Of a stretch of DNA of 59,771 bases, positions 25,591 through 34,312 are shown in pieces. The notes beneath the pieces were generated by a model. It saw only the letters and a program-made list of their open reading frames with translations, did no database searches and was not told where the DNA came from. The DNA lies in contig CAZBBA010000019.1 of NCBI GenBank assembly GCA_964490015.1, positions 1 to 59,771 of the forward strand, written 5' to 3'. The translations under genes and the position numbers were made by a program. Origin of the DNA: Perlabentimonas sp964490015 (lineage in GTDB: Bacteria > Bacteroidota > Bacteroidia > Bacteroidales > Tenuifilaceae). How positions within the stretch are numbered: position 1 is the first letter of the stretch; each line of letters opens with the position of its first letter.

Positions 25591-27204
25591 TTAATACTTG
25601 GCTAACTCCCTTCGGAAAGCTGCGTTGGGAACATATCCCTCATCATCCTCCGAAAACTCTGGAAGGATGCGCTCTACAAAATACATGTTAATTTCACCAA
25701 TGTTTTTTGCATACACCTTACCCCTATATGTACACTTAAAGAAATCCTGAATGGCCATATAGGTTGTTTCGGAGACATTTACCTTCCCAGCCTCACCTTT
25801 CGACTCCATTCGACTGGCCACGTTTACAGTATCGCCCCAAACATCGTAGGCAAATTTTTTCTTGCCAATCACACCAGCCATAACACTTCCCGAGTGGATA
25901 CCTATTCGCAAGCGCCATACAGGATTTCCACTGGCCAGATCAATCTTGGCTTTCTCCTCAACAAATTTTTGGATTTCGAGCGCAGCCAAAACCGTATCGA
26001 AAGGGTGACTCTTATTCCCCTGAGGTACTCCACCCACACACATGTAGCAATCGCCAATGGTTTTGATCTTCTCGATAAAGCGCTTTGTGGTTATCTCATC
26101 AAACGACTCGAAGTAGTAGCTAAGAGCGGCAAGAAAATCCTCAATCGATTCATACGTTACGGAAATGCTGGAAAAATTGACAAAATCGGCAAAGAGCACC
26201 GACACCTCATTGTATTTTTTAGGCTTAACGAACCCCTTCTTTTTAAGCTGGTGAGCAGCCACCTCGGGTAGAATATTAAGGAGTAAGGCCTCTGACTTAT
26301 TCTTTTCTTTCTCCAGGTTCTCCTTTTGCAGCTCAATCTCCTGACGCTGCTCATCGAGTAGCCTGTTGGCATCCTCAAGATGCTCCATAGTTGAGAGCAG
26401 ATTATCGTGCTTATCGCTAAGTGCCTCCTCGGCCATTTTCAAGTCGGTGATATCGGTCTCTATGGCAATAATTTTAGTGAGTTTTCCTGCATTATCGTAA
26501 ATGGGCGTTAATGATGTTTGAATATTCTTCCGAATATGATCGCCAATAAACCAAACCGACTCGTAGATTGTATGCTCTCCTGTTTCGATACATCTCCTCA
26601 TTGCCTCTGCAGTTGGATTGTTTTGCTCTAATTCAAACACACTTTGGCCATACTTCTCTCGAAATTGTTCGAGATTACACTCGTAAAGCATCTCAAACCC
26701 CTGGTTAACCCACACAATCTCCCCTGCACTATTGATAATAATAATGGAACTTCCTGCTCTACTTGCAGCTGTGGAGATATCATTCAATTGTTCCGATTTC
26801 TCTAACAACTGATTAGTATTCATACGACGACTAATGGTTAGATTGATGCGTACGGCTAAAGAACTGTGATCAAATGGATACTCTATAATATCGTCGAAAA
26901 CAGAGAAATAGGATAAGTTGTGGTTTAAACTGGCAGCCGTTGGCACAGCAAGCAAAAGAGGTAAATGCCCGGAATTTGGCAATTGCTTTAATGAGGAAAC
27001 ATAGAAATCGATCTTATCTTCGCCAACAAAGTAGTCGATAATAACAGCGCTGGGGTTTACCTTTTCAAGATACTCAAATGCTTTAATACTCTCTGAGCAT
27101 TCAACGCTAACTATGTTGAAATTATCCTCAGCCTTACTAAGAGATTGCTCTAAATTTAGAAGAAGCTCGTTACTGTTACACAAACATAAAACCGAATAGC
27201 CCAT
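25591..27204 (-). CDS. Class III adenylate cyclase with receiver-like and PAS domains
   Basis: The 537-residue protein has a receiver-like N-terminus (about 1-125, with VIIDYFVGEDKIDF at the phospho-Asp position), a PAS domain (about 140-260, IIIINSAGEIVWVNQGFEMLY), a coiled coil (about 262-312) and a class III cyclase domain (about 320-505). In the cyclase domain both metal-binding Asp are present (LFADFVNFS and IGDCYM). The adenine-selecting Lys (IEKIKTIGD) and Asp (FAYDVWGD), and the transition-state Asn and Arg (VNVASRM), are also present. It therefore should make cAMP rather than cGMP. There is no transmembrane segment, so it is a cytosolic sensor. It ends 41 bases before the murF-alr start. 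Confidence 0.88.
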   Translation of the reverse strand: MGYSVLCLCNSNELLLNLEQSLSKAEDNFNIVSVECSESIKAFEYLEKVNPSAVIIDYFVGEDKIDFYVSSLKQLPNSGHLPLLLAVPTAASLNHNLSYFSVFDDIIEYPFDHSSLAVRINLTISRRMNTNQLLEKSEQLNDISTAASRAGSSIIIINSAGEIVWVNQGFEMLYECNLEQFREKYGQSVFELEQNNPTAEAMRRCIETGEHTIYESVWFIGDHIRKNIQTSLTPIYDNAGKLTKIIAIETDITDLKMAEEALSDKHDNLLSTMEHLEDANRLLDEQRQEIELQKENLEKEKNKSEALLLNILPEVAAHQLKKKGFVKPKKYNEVSVLFADFVNFSSISVTYESIEDFLAALSYYFESFDEITTKRFIEKIKTIGDCYMCVGGVPQGNKSHPFDTVLAALEIQKFVEEKAKIDLASGNPVWRLRIGIHSGSVMAGVIGKKKFAYDVWGDTVNVASRMESKGEAGKVNVSETTYMAIQDFFKCTYRGKVYAKNIGEINMYFVERILPEFSEDDEGYVPNAAFRRELAKY

Positions 27205-27303
27205 TACATGTTAATTTGCAATTGCTAAAGGTAGAAAAGATATTGCACCTTTCCCATTCAATTTAAGGCTTTATCTCCCCATTTCAGGGCAGTTCGTCAA
27301 ATA

Positions 27304-28317
27304 TTAATCGGTATCAGGGTTCAGGTGCTTACTAATAATCACGCTGTATAGGTCAAAACCACCTTTCCCACCAGGACGATTCGAGGAGAATATCATAATA
27401 TCTAAATGGGCAAAACCAAATGTTATGGGTCTAAACTCGTCATACTGGCTGTTTATGTCGCTCCCAAAATTAACGGGCTCGGACCACTGATTATCTTTCC
27501 AAATACTGAAGTACAGGTCGTACCCACCAAATCCGCCCTCACGGTCGGAGGCGAAAACCAGAACATCACCCGATATGGAGGGACATTTATCGTTCTGATC
27601 GCTCGACAATCCTATATCCTTTTCCACTGTCGCCTCATGGTTTAAATCTGTTAGAAATGCATGCATGGGCAGGCTGGTTGGCATAACCACCTTATAAATG
27701 CTATACATTTCATCATCCCTATCGCTGCAGAAATAGAACGTACTTTTCGATTTTTGGTAGGTGGGGTAAAGATCGTTATGCTCAGAGTTGAGCGGAGCTG
27801 CTGTAAATGGGCCATAAATCCGTTGTTGGCTACCAGGTGAGGTCCAGTCGGTCCTTGGAGTATATGTGAATTTTATTTCAAAATCATCCTCAGGGTTGGA
27901 AGCATAAAAAAAGTAATCATATACATCATCAAAGTACGAGTATGGGCCAAACTCATCCTTGTCGGTATTTACAATCGGAAAAAGTTTCTCGAGAAAAGTG
28001 TTTGCTGGGTTTAAATAGTAGCTGAAGTTTAGAACATTATCGCGCTCGTGGTACGAAACATCAATCACCTCGAACACAAAATCAAAATTAGCGCCCTCGC
28101 TTTTGCGATTTGATGAAAAAACTATAGGTAATGTTCCTGCGATATAGGGCAGGTTTGTGTTAAAATCGTCGTACTGCGAGTTAATCGACGCAAGATTGAC
28201 GGGGATTTCGGTAACTATGGTTTCGTACTCAAAGATGTAATCATTGTCATCATCAAAAAAACAACCCGTGAGGGTTAAGGCAAAACCTGTTAGAATTAGT
28301 ACAAGACTTCTTTTCAT
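27304..28317 (-). CDS. PD40/TolB-like beta-propeller lipoprotein
   Basis: This is a 337-residue lipoprotein with a lipobox LTLTGC (Cys19) followed by acidic FFDDDND, a tail that may direct surface exposure. The body carries WD40-like PD40 repeats typical of TolB propellers: LPIVFSSNRKSEGANFDF, STFYFCSDRDDEMYSIYK, DVLVFASDREGGFGGYDLYFS and LDIMIFSSNRPGGKGGFDLYSV. It is the last gene of a minus-strand set after panB and the pseudouridine synthase (28-base gap). It has no OmpA-type C-terminal domain. It is probably a periplasmic or surface scaffold; the function is not defined. Confidence 0.8.
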   Translation of the reverse strand: MKRSLVLILTGFALTLTGCFFDDDNDYIFEYETIVTEIPVNLASINSQYDDFNTNLPYIAGTLPIVFSSNRKSEGANFDFVFEVIDVSYHERDNVLNFSYYLNPANTFLEKLFPIVNTDKDEFGPYSYFDDVYDYFFYASNPEDDFEIKFTYTPRTDWTSPGSQQRIYGPFTAAPLNSEHNDLYPTYQKSKSTFYFCSDRDDEMYSIYKVVMPTSLPMHAFLTDLNHEATVEKDIGLSSDQNDKCPSISGDVLVFASDREGGFGGYDLYFSIWKDNQWSEPVNFGSDINSQYDEFRPITFGFAHLDIMIFSSNRPGGKGGFDLYSVIISKHLNPDTD

Positions 28318-28345
28318 CGCAGTTGATATTAAATAAGTTCAGTAA

Positions 28346-29038
28346 TTACTTGGCAATATCGCAGCACGCATTCCACAGGGTATCATTTGGTGGCGGAGCA
28401 ACGATTTTTATTGGCTCATTTGTTACAGGATGTGTAAATGTAAGCGAGTATGCATGAAGATTAATTCCACCATCGGGATTTGAACGTGGTGCACCATACT
28501 TTAAATCGCCACGAATGGGCAACCCAATTTTTGCTAATTGGGCACGGATTTGGTGATGCCTACCCGTATGCAGTTCCACTTGAAGCAGATAATATCGTCC
28601 AGTTGTACCCAAAACTGTATAGGTAAGCCTGGCCTCCTTTCTATTGGGTTTTGGCTCGGTGTAGGCAAACGATTTATTCTTCTCCGGATTACGTACAATG
28701 TAGTGTTTTAGTAGCTGCGTGTTTTGTGGTGGCAAATTCCCTACAATGGCCCAGTACATCTTGCACACCTCTCCATCATGAAAGAGCTTATTCATACGGC
28801 TAAGCCCCTTACTGGTTTTTGCAAAAACCACTAACCCGCTTACCGGCCGATCGATTCGGTGAATGGCCTCAAGGAAAACATTGCCGGGCTTAGCATCCCT
28901 TTCCTTAATAAAAGCACGTATGGTTTCAATCATGGAGGGATCGCCCGTTTTGTCGCCCTGCACAATCTCGCCACAAAGTTTATTGATTACTATTAAATGG
29001 TTATCCTCGTAGAGAATTCGATCCTGTATATTCTGCAT
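28346..29038 (-). CDS. RluA-family RNA pseudouridine synthase
   Basis: This 230-residue stand-alone catalytic domain isomerises uridine to pseudouridine in rRNA or tRNA. The catalytic Asp motif is EAIHRIDRPVSGLVVFAKTSKG (about 60-81; usually HRLDRxTSG). It is followed by YWAIVGNLP, the LLQVELHTGRHHQIRAQLA motif and PIRGDLKYG. There is no S4 domain, so the target cannot be told from sequence. It lies between panB and the PD40 lipoprotein with short gaps (20 and 28 bases) and is probably cotranscribed. Confidence 0.92.
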   Translation of the reverse strand: MQNIQDRILYEDNHLIVINKLCGEIVQGDKTGDPSMIETIRAFIKERDAKPGNVFLEAIHRIDRPVSGLVVFAKTSKGLSRMNKLFHDGEVCKMYWAIVGNLPPQNTQLLKHYIVRNPEKNKSFAYTEPKPNRKEARLTYTVLGTTGRYYLLQVELHTGRHHQIRAQLAKIGLPIRGDLKYGAPRSNPDGGINLHAYSLTFTHPVTNEPIKIVAPPPNDTLWNACCDIAK

Positions 29039-29058
29039 TATCTAGATATTTAACAACG

Positions 29059-29874
29059 CTAGTATTGTTCACGTTCATTTGGAAAATCGCAGCTCTTCAC
29101 ATCGCTGATGTAGGCCTGAACTGCGCCTAACATCTCTGCGTAAAGGTTATGATACCTACGAAGGAATCGGGGCGAAAACTCTTGAGTAATCCCCAGCATA
29201 TCGTGAATAACCAAAACCTGGCCATCAACTCCGGGACCAGCGCCAATTCCAATAATCGGGATTTTCAGTTCCCTGGCAACCTGCCTACCCAATTTGGCAG
29301 GAATCTTCTCCAGAACTAAGGAGAAACATCCTGCATCCTGCAAGATATGGGCATCCTCCACCAGCTTATCGGCTTCATCCTCCTCCTTGGCTCTAACCAC
29401 GTATGTGCCAAATTTATGGATCGACTGCGGAGTTAATCCCAAGTGCCCCATCACGGGAATACCTGCCGATAGGATTCGCGTAACCGACTCAACAACCTCA
29501 CGACCACCTTCTAATTTTACCGCATCAGCACCCGTTTCCTTCATAATCCGAATTGCTGATGTTAGCGCAAGTTTCGAATCGCCCTGGTAAGTCCCAAAGG
29601 GCATATCTACAACAACCAGCGCCCGCTTAGTTGCCCTTACCACCGACTGTCCGTGATAAATCATCTGATCGAGCGTTATTGGAAGGGTCGACTCGTGTCC
29701 CGCCATCACGTTCGAGGCCGAATCGCCTACAAGTATTATATCAATTCCGGCCGCATCAAGAATTCGCGCCATGGAGTAGTCGTACCCCGTAAGCATGGAA
29801 ATCTTTTCGCCTCTGAGCTTCATCTCGTGAAGCACATGCGTTGTTACAACCTTAGCTTTACCTTCTGCAGACAT
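29059..29874 (-). CDS. panB: 3-methyl-2-oxobutanoate hydroxymethyltransferase
   Basis: PanB makes ketopantoate from 2-oxoisovalerate and methylene-tetrahydrofolate, the first step to pantothenate and CoA. The 271-residue length is typical. Visible motifs are MLTGYDYSMARILDAAGIDIILVGDSASNV (metal-binding Asp), VVVDMPFGTY, ADAVKLEGG (catalytic Glu region), PVMGHLGLTPQSI and IGIGAGPGVDGQVLVIHDMLG. A -7 box (29905-29912) lies 30 bases upstream. It heads the operon with rluA and the PD40 lipoprotein; no other pan genes are near. Confidence 0.97.
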   Translation of the reverse strand: MSAEGKAKVVTTHVLHEMKLRGEKISMLTGYDYSMARILDAAGIDIILVGDSASNVMAGHESTLPITLDQMIYHGQSVVRATKRALVVVDMPFGTYQGDSKLALTSAIRIMKETGADAVKLEGGREVVESVTRILSAGIPVMGHLGLTPQSIHKFGTYVVRAKEEDEADKLVEDAHILQDAGCFSLVLEKIPAKLGRQVARELKIPIIGIGAGPGVDGQVLVIHDMLGITQEFSPRFLRRYHNLYAEMLGAVQAYISDVKSCDFPNEREQY

Positions 29875-29904
29875 AGCAATATGAGTTTGATTATTCTAGA
29901 ACCA

Positions 29905-29912
29905 CAAAGATA
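29905..29912 (-). promoter_or_regulatory. -7 box of the panB operon
   Basis: TATCTTTG on the minus strand, 30 bases before the panB start. A TTG lies 15 bases further upstream, slightly short of the usual spacing. The rest of the 388-base gap up to dnaK shows no gene, and no CIRCE-type heat-shock repeat. Confidence 0.5.
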
Positions 29913-30262
29913 TACCATTAATTCTGACAAGGGGACGAAAAATGGATTTATCAATACTCAAAAATCTAAGATTGTTCTGCATTATTCAAAAATACTTGGG
30001 AACAGATTACTAGTTACTGCCGATTTGGCAGAATTCTATTATACATATTGATTATCTACCTGTTAAGCAATTACGCTATCTCGACTCATAGCCAAAACTA
30101 GGATTATGAGCAGCCTCTTTAATCATTTACTATGACAAATAAGCATTTTAAAACAAACATCCCGTGTCATATTATCATCGAAAGCGACTTGGCATAATGA
30201 TTGACAATTTGGAATCCAGATACTGTAAATCGAAACTTAATCTTTTAATAAAAACATAAGCA

Positions 30263-32167
30263 ATGAGCAAAATTATTGGAATAGACCTTGGGACGACCAA
30301 CTCGTGCGTTTCGGTAATGGAAGGAAACGAACCAGTGGTAATTCCCAATAGCGAAGGAAAAAGAACAACACCATCAATTGTAGCCTTTGTGGAGAATGGC
30401 GAACGCAAAATTGGTGATCCTGCAAAACGTCAGGCAATTACTAACCCGCAAAAAACCATCTTCTCCATAAAAAGGTTTATGGGCGAAACCTACGATAAGG
30501 TTGCCAAGGAGATTAACCGCGTATCATTTAAGGTGGAAAAGGGCGACAATAATACACCCCGCGTGGTAATTGACGATCGCAAGTATACCCCCCAGGAGAT
30601 TTCGGCCATGGTACTTCAAAAGATGAAGAAAACTGCCGAGGATTACCTTGGGCAAGAGGTGCACGAAGCGGTAATCACCGTTCCTGCATACTTTAGCGAC
30701 TCTCAGCGCCAGGCAACCAAGGAAGCTGGTGAGATTGCAGGTCTTAAAGTTCGTCGTATTATTAACGAGCCTACCGCTGCTGCTTTAGCTTACGGTCTCG
30801 ACAAGAAAAATATTGATCAAAAGATAGCCGTTTACGACCTTGGTGGAGGAACTTTCGATATCTCAATCCTTGAACTTGGCGATGGCGTTTTTGAGGTAAA
30901 ATCGACCAACGGTGATACTCACCTTGGTGGCGATGACTTTGATCAGAAGATTATCGACTGGCTGGCCGAGGAGTTCAAGAAAGATGAAGGAATTGACCTC
31001 AGGAAAGATCCTATGGCTCTTCAGCGTTTGAAAGAAGCTGCCGAAAAGGCTAAAATTGAGCTCTCCAGCTCATCGCAAACCGAGATCAACCTGCCTTACA
31101 TTATGCCTGTTGATGGCATTCCAAAACACTTGGTTCGTACCCTTACCCGTTCGCAGTTCGAGAAACTGGTTGACGATTTGGTTCAGGCAACCATTGAACC
31201 ATGCCGTAAGGCATTAAAAGATGCTGGCTTAAGCGCATCGGAGATTAATGAGGTAATTCTTGTGGGTGGATCAACCCGTATTCCCGCTATTCAGCAGGTG
31301 GTTGAGAAATTCTTTGGCAAAACCCCTAGTAAAGGCGTAAACCCCGACGAGGTTGTGGCCGTTGGTGCTGCCATTCAGGGTGGTGTGCTTACCGGCGAGG
31401 TTAAGGATGTTCTTCTGCTTGATGTTACCCCACTATCGTTGGGTATCGAAACCATGGGTGGCGTATTCACCAAGCTAATTGAATCGAATACAACAATTCC
31501 AACTCGTAAGAGCGAAACCTTTACCACGGCATCCGATAATCAACCTTCGGTTGAGATTCATGTGCTACAGGGCGAGCGCCCCATGGCCAGCGCCAACAAA
31601 ACCATTGGCCGTTTCCACCTCGATGGCATTCCACCAGCCCCACGCGGAATTCCTCAAATTGAGGTTACCTTCGATATCGATGCAAACGGTATCCTAAACG
31701 TTTCGGCTAAGGACAAAGGAACTGGTAAAGAGCAGCGTATCCGCATCGAGGCATCGTCGGGGCTTACTGATGATGAAATTAAGAAGATGCGCGAGGAGGC
31801 TAAAGCCAATGAGGAGGCCGACCGCCAAGCACGCGAAAAGGTAGATAAACTGAATACAGCCGACAGCCTGATTTTCCAAACTGAGAAGCAACTGAAAGAA
31901 TTTGGCGACAAGCTGCCAGCCGATAAGAAAGGCCCCATTGAGCAAGCCCTAGCCAAGCTAAAAGATGCTCATCAGAAACAGGACATCAGCGCTATTGATG
32001 CTGCCACCAATGAGTTGAATACTGTATGGCAAGCCGCCTCGGAGGAACTTTACAAAGCCTCTCAAGCACAGCAAGGACCAACAGGTCAGCAAACATCGGG
32101 AGGAAACGAATCGCAGGCAAAAACCAACGAAGAGGTTACCGATGTTGATTTCGAAGAGGTTAAGTAA
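30263..32167 (+). CDS. dnaK: Hsp70 chaperone DnaK
   Basis: This is an ATP-dependent protein-folding chaperone of 634 residues. The ATPase signatures are GIDLGTTNSCVSVMEG (start), VYDLGGGTFDISIL (about 190) and VILVGGSTRIPAIQ (about 330). The linker DVLLLDVTPLSLGIETMGG leads into the substrate-binding domain. The lid is followed by a Gln/Gly-rich tail ending in the canonical EEV-type motif (VDFEEVK). It is monocistronic: no grpE or dnaJ is adjacent, and a strong terminator follows. The long upstream gap lacks a CIRCE element, so the heat-shock control type cannot be read. Confidence 0.98.
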   Translation: MSKIIGIDLGTTNSCVSVMEGNEPVVIPNSEGKRTTPSIVAFVENGERKIGDPAKRQAITNPQKTIFSIKRFMGETYDKVAKEINRVSFKVEKGDNNTPRVVIDDRKYTPQEISAMVLQKMKKTAEDYLGQEVHEAVITVPAYFSDSQRQATKEAGEIAGLKVRRIINEPTAAALAYGLDKKNIDQKIAVYDLGGGTFDISILELGDGVFEVKSTNGDTHLGGDDFDQKIIDWLAEEFKKDEGIDLRKDPMALQRLKEAAEKAKIELSSSSQTEINLPYIMPVDGIPKHLVRTLTRSQFEKLVDDLVQATIEPCRKALKDAGLSASEINEVILVGGSTRIPAIQQVVEKFFGKTPSKGVNPDEVVAVGAAIQGGVLTGEVKDVLLLDVTPLSLGIETMGGVFTKLIESNTTIPTRKSETFTTASDNQPSVEIHVLQGERPMASANKTIGRFHLDGIPPAPRGIPQIEVTFDIDANGILNVSAKDKGTGKEQRIRIEASSGLTDDEIKKMREEAKANEEADRQAREKVDKLNTADSLIFQTEKQLKEFGDKLPADKKGPIEQALAKLKDAHQKQDISAIDAATNELNTVWQAASEELYKASQAQQGPTGQQTSGGNESQAKTNEEVTDVDFEEVK

Positions 32168-32190
32168 ATACCTACTATAGCAACCCCTAA

Positions 32191-32217
32191 GCCCCTGGAA
32201 ATTCCAGGGGCTTTTTT
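32191..32217 (+). terminator. Rho-independent terminator of dnaK
   Basis: GCCCCTGGAA and TTCCAGGGGC pair perfectly (loop included as AATT) and are followed by six T. Confidence 0.92.
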
Positions 32218-32241
32218 GCAATCATTTGCCATATTTATCGT

Positions 32242-32249
32242 TAGTTTTG
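32242..32249 (+). promoter_or_regulatory. -7 box of the MORN-protein gene
   Basis: TAGTTTTG fits TAnnTTTG. The T-run and TTTG that end the dnaK terminator lie 23 bases upstream and could serve as the -33 element. Confidence 0.4.
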
Positions 32250-32271
32250 CATACAAATCAAATGGAATACC

Positions 32272-33066
32272 ATGCGAACAATATATCTTTTTAGCATCTT
32301 CATAACCCTATCCATTGGATGCTTTGCACAGGCCGATACTGTTTTCAATCAAATTGATCACTTGAATCGGATGCAGGGTCACTGGAAAAAGTTTTATCGC
32401 AATGGCAAGGTTGCCTACAAAGGATTTTTTAGAGATGATAAGCCAAGGGGCGAATTTATTCGCTACCACGAGAATGGCATAATGAGCACGAAAATGCTCT
32501 TTAGCGCTTGTGGCGATACGGCACAAGCTACACTTTACAATACGCTTGGGCGCCAAGTGGCTGTGGGTAAATATCTAAAAAAACAAAAACACGGTATTTG
32601 GAATTACTATACACCCAACGGAAATTTGGTTTTCACTGAGGAGTTCCGCGAGGGGAAAAAGCATGGCAAATTTCTAACCTACTACCCAACCGGGCAGGTT
32701 TTTGAACAGGTTACCTGGCAAAACGACAACAAAAATGGCTCAACCATTCAGTACTACTTAAATGGTCAACCTAAATCAATGCTGTTCTACAAGGATGGCA
32801 TTGAGGATGGCGCCGTTCGCCTTTACCATCCCGATGGAGAGTTTAGACTAGAAGGAGCATACGCAAATGGCGTAAAGGATGGAGTTTGGAAATTCTACGA
32901 CGAAAGAGGAAAGGTAATTAAGCAAATCTCTTACACGCAGGGTTTAGCCAGCAATCACGACGAACTAGTTGAGAAAGAGACCAAAGAGTTAGAGCGATTA
33001 CTTAAAAACATAGGAAAAATACAGGAGCCCTCTATTGAGCAATTTGTTGGAGGACGAGGTTATTAA
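32272..33066 (+). CDS. Exported MORN/YwqK-like repeat protein
   Basis: The 264-residue protein has a signal peptide ending near CFAQA (residue 21). It is followed by about seven MORN-like repeats with the pattern G-x-W-x-x-Y/F-x-x-x-G-x-x-x-x-x-G-x-F, e.g. MQGHWKKFYRNGKVAYKG, HGIWNYYTPNGNLV, HGKFLTYYPTGQVFE and DGVWKFYDERGKVIK. Databases often name this family 'toxin-antitoxin system YwqK family antitoxin', but there is no toxin next to it and it is exported, so that label should not be taken as function. It is convergent with gap, with a shared terminator between them. Confidence 0.85.
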   Translation: MRTIYLFSIFITLSIGCFAQADTVFNQIDHLNRMQGHWKKFYRNGKVAYKGFFRDDKPRGEFIRYHENGIMSTKMLFSACGDTAQATLYNTLGRQVAVGKYLKKQKHGIWNYYTPNGNLVFTEEFREGKKHGKFLTYYPTGQVFEQVTWQNDNKNGSTIQYYLNGQPKSMLFYKDGIEDGAVRLYHPDGEFRLEGAYANGVKDGVWKFYDERGKVIKQISYTQGLASNHDELVEKETKELERLLKNIGKIQEPSIEQFVGGRGY

Positions 33067-33088
33067 TATCATTGGATTTTAAAACAAA

Positions 33089-33116
33089 AAAAGGCTGCTA
33101 ATGGCAGCCTTTTTTA
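33089..33116. terminator. Bidirectional terminator between the MORN gene and gap
   Basis: AAAGGCTGC and GGCAGCCTTT arms surround a TAAT loop, with A-run on the left and T-run on the right. It can end both converging transcripts. Confidence 0.9.
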
Positions 33117-33130
33117 TTATTGCGAATTCA

Positions 33131-34141
33131 CTACTTCTTGAAAAGCATGGGAACAAGATCAACAACGCGGTTTGAGTATCCCCACTCGTTGTCATACCAC
33201 GAAAGGATTTTAACAATCTTCCCGTTAACCATGGTAGCCGAAGCATCGAAAATTGAGCTGTGAGGGTTGTGAATAATATCAACCGAAACGATTGGGTCCT
33301 CGGTGTACTCAAGAATACCTTTTAGTGGACCTTCGGCAGCTTTCTTAATTGCTGCATTTACCTCCTCCTTGGTTACTTCTCTTTTAAGAACAGCAACCAG
33401 GTCAACAACAGAACCTGTTGGAACGGGAACGCGTACAGCTAATCCGTCTAGTTTTCCTTTTAGTGCGGGGATAACCTTTCCAACAGCTTTAGCAGCACCT
33501 GTAGTAGTAGGAATCATTGAAACAGCGCATGAACGGGCACGACGCAGGTCGCTGTGAGGTGCGTCCAAAATACGCTGATCGTTGGTGTAGGCGTGGATAG
33601 TATTCATCAAACCGCTCTCAATGCCGAAGGCATCGTTAAGCACTTTAGCCACTGGAGCTAAGCAGTTGGTTGTACAAGAAGCATTCGAAACGCACTGATC
33701 TTCTGGCTTCAAATCTTCATCGTTTACACCAAGAACAACCATACGGTCAATCTCATCCTTCGAAGGAACGCAAAGGATTACCTTTTTTGCACCGTTCTTA
33801 ATGTGGTCGCCGTATCCTCCCTTTTCGCTTTCGCGCTTTGTGAATATTCCAGTCGATTCAACAACAACATCTGGGGTTTGTGCCCACTTAATATTGATAG
33901 GACTACGCTCGGCGTGAACAGGATACTTCACTCCATTAGCAATTACCGAAGTTTCGTCGTGGCTAACCGTACCATTAAATTTCCCCTGGGTTGAGTCATA
34001 TTTTAAAAGATGCGCAAGCGTTTTTGTGTCGGTTAGATCGTTAATGCCAACAATCTCGATGTCGGAGCGCTCAAGTGCAATCTTGAACACGTTGCGTCCA
34101 ATTCGGCCAAAGCCGTTAATAGCAACCTTAATCTTTGCCAT
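33131..34141 (-). CDS. gap: Glyceraldehyde-3-phosphate dehydrogenase
   Basis: This glycolytic enzyme (336 residues) makes 1,3-bisphosphoglycerate from glyceraldehyde-3-phosphate with NAD. The Rossmann start is VAINGFGRIGRNVFKIAL with Asp in GINDLTD, favouring NAD. The catalytic Cys is in SNASCTTNCLAP and the catalytic His partner in VMNTIHAYTNDQ-like MNTIHAYT. The C-terminal SWYDNEWGYSNRVVDL is standard. It is monocistronic, with a -7 box (34199-34206) about 58 bases upstream. Confidence 0.97.
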   Translation of the reverse strand: MAKIKVAINGFGRIGRNVFKIALERSDIEIVGINDLTDTKTLAHLLKYDSTQGKFNGTVSHDETSVIANGVKYPVHAERSPINIKWAQTPDVVVESTGIFTKRESEKGGYGDHIKNGAKKVILCVPSKDEIDRMVVLGVNDEDLKPEDQCVSNASCTTNCLAPVAKVLNDAFGIESGLMNTIHAYTNDQRILDAPHSDLRRARSCAVSMIPTTTGAAKAVGKVIPALKGKLDGLAVRVPVPTGSVVDLVAVLKREVTKEEVNAAIKKAAEGPLKGILEYTEDPIVSVDIIHNPHSSIFDASATMVNGKIVKILSWYDNEWGYSNRVVDLVPMLFKK

Positions 34142-34198
34142 AGCTGTTTGAATTTTGATTAGTTAATATGATAGTAAAGGTCGATTTACAAACCAGTT

Positions 34199-34206
34199 CA
34201 AAGATA
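34199..34206 (-). promoter_or_regulatory. -7 box of gap
   Basis: TATCTTTG on the minus strand, 58 bases before the gap start; the -33 element is unclear. Confidence 0.5.
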
Positions 34207-34312
34207 CGCAATTATTGTTAAACCATTCGCAGATTTTTTACTTGTGTAATCTAAAAAAATGCAAACGGTTGAAGCCTCGGATTGATGTTACTCAAACAAT
34301 TGCACGATGAAA

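Noticed and set aside
29875..30262. CIRCE-type heat-shock operator upstream of dnaK
   Set aside because: No TTAGCACTC-N9-GAGTGCTAA or close variant is present.
32272..33066. Antitoxin of a toxin-antitoxin system
   Set aside because: The MORN/YwqK family is often named so in databases, but the protein is exported and has no toxin neighbour.
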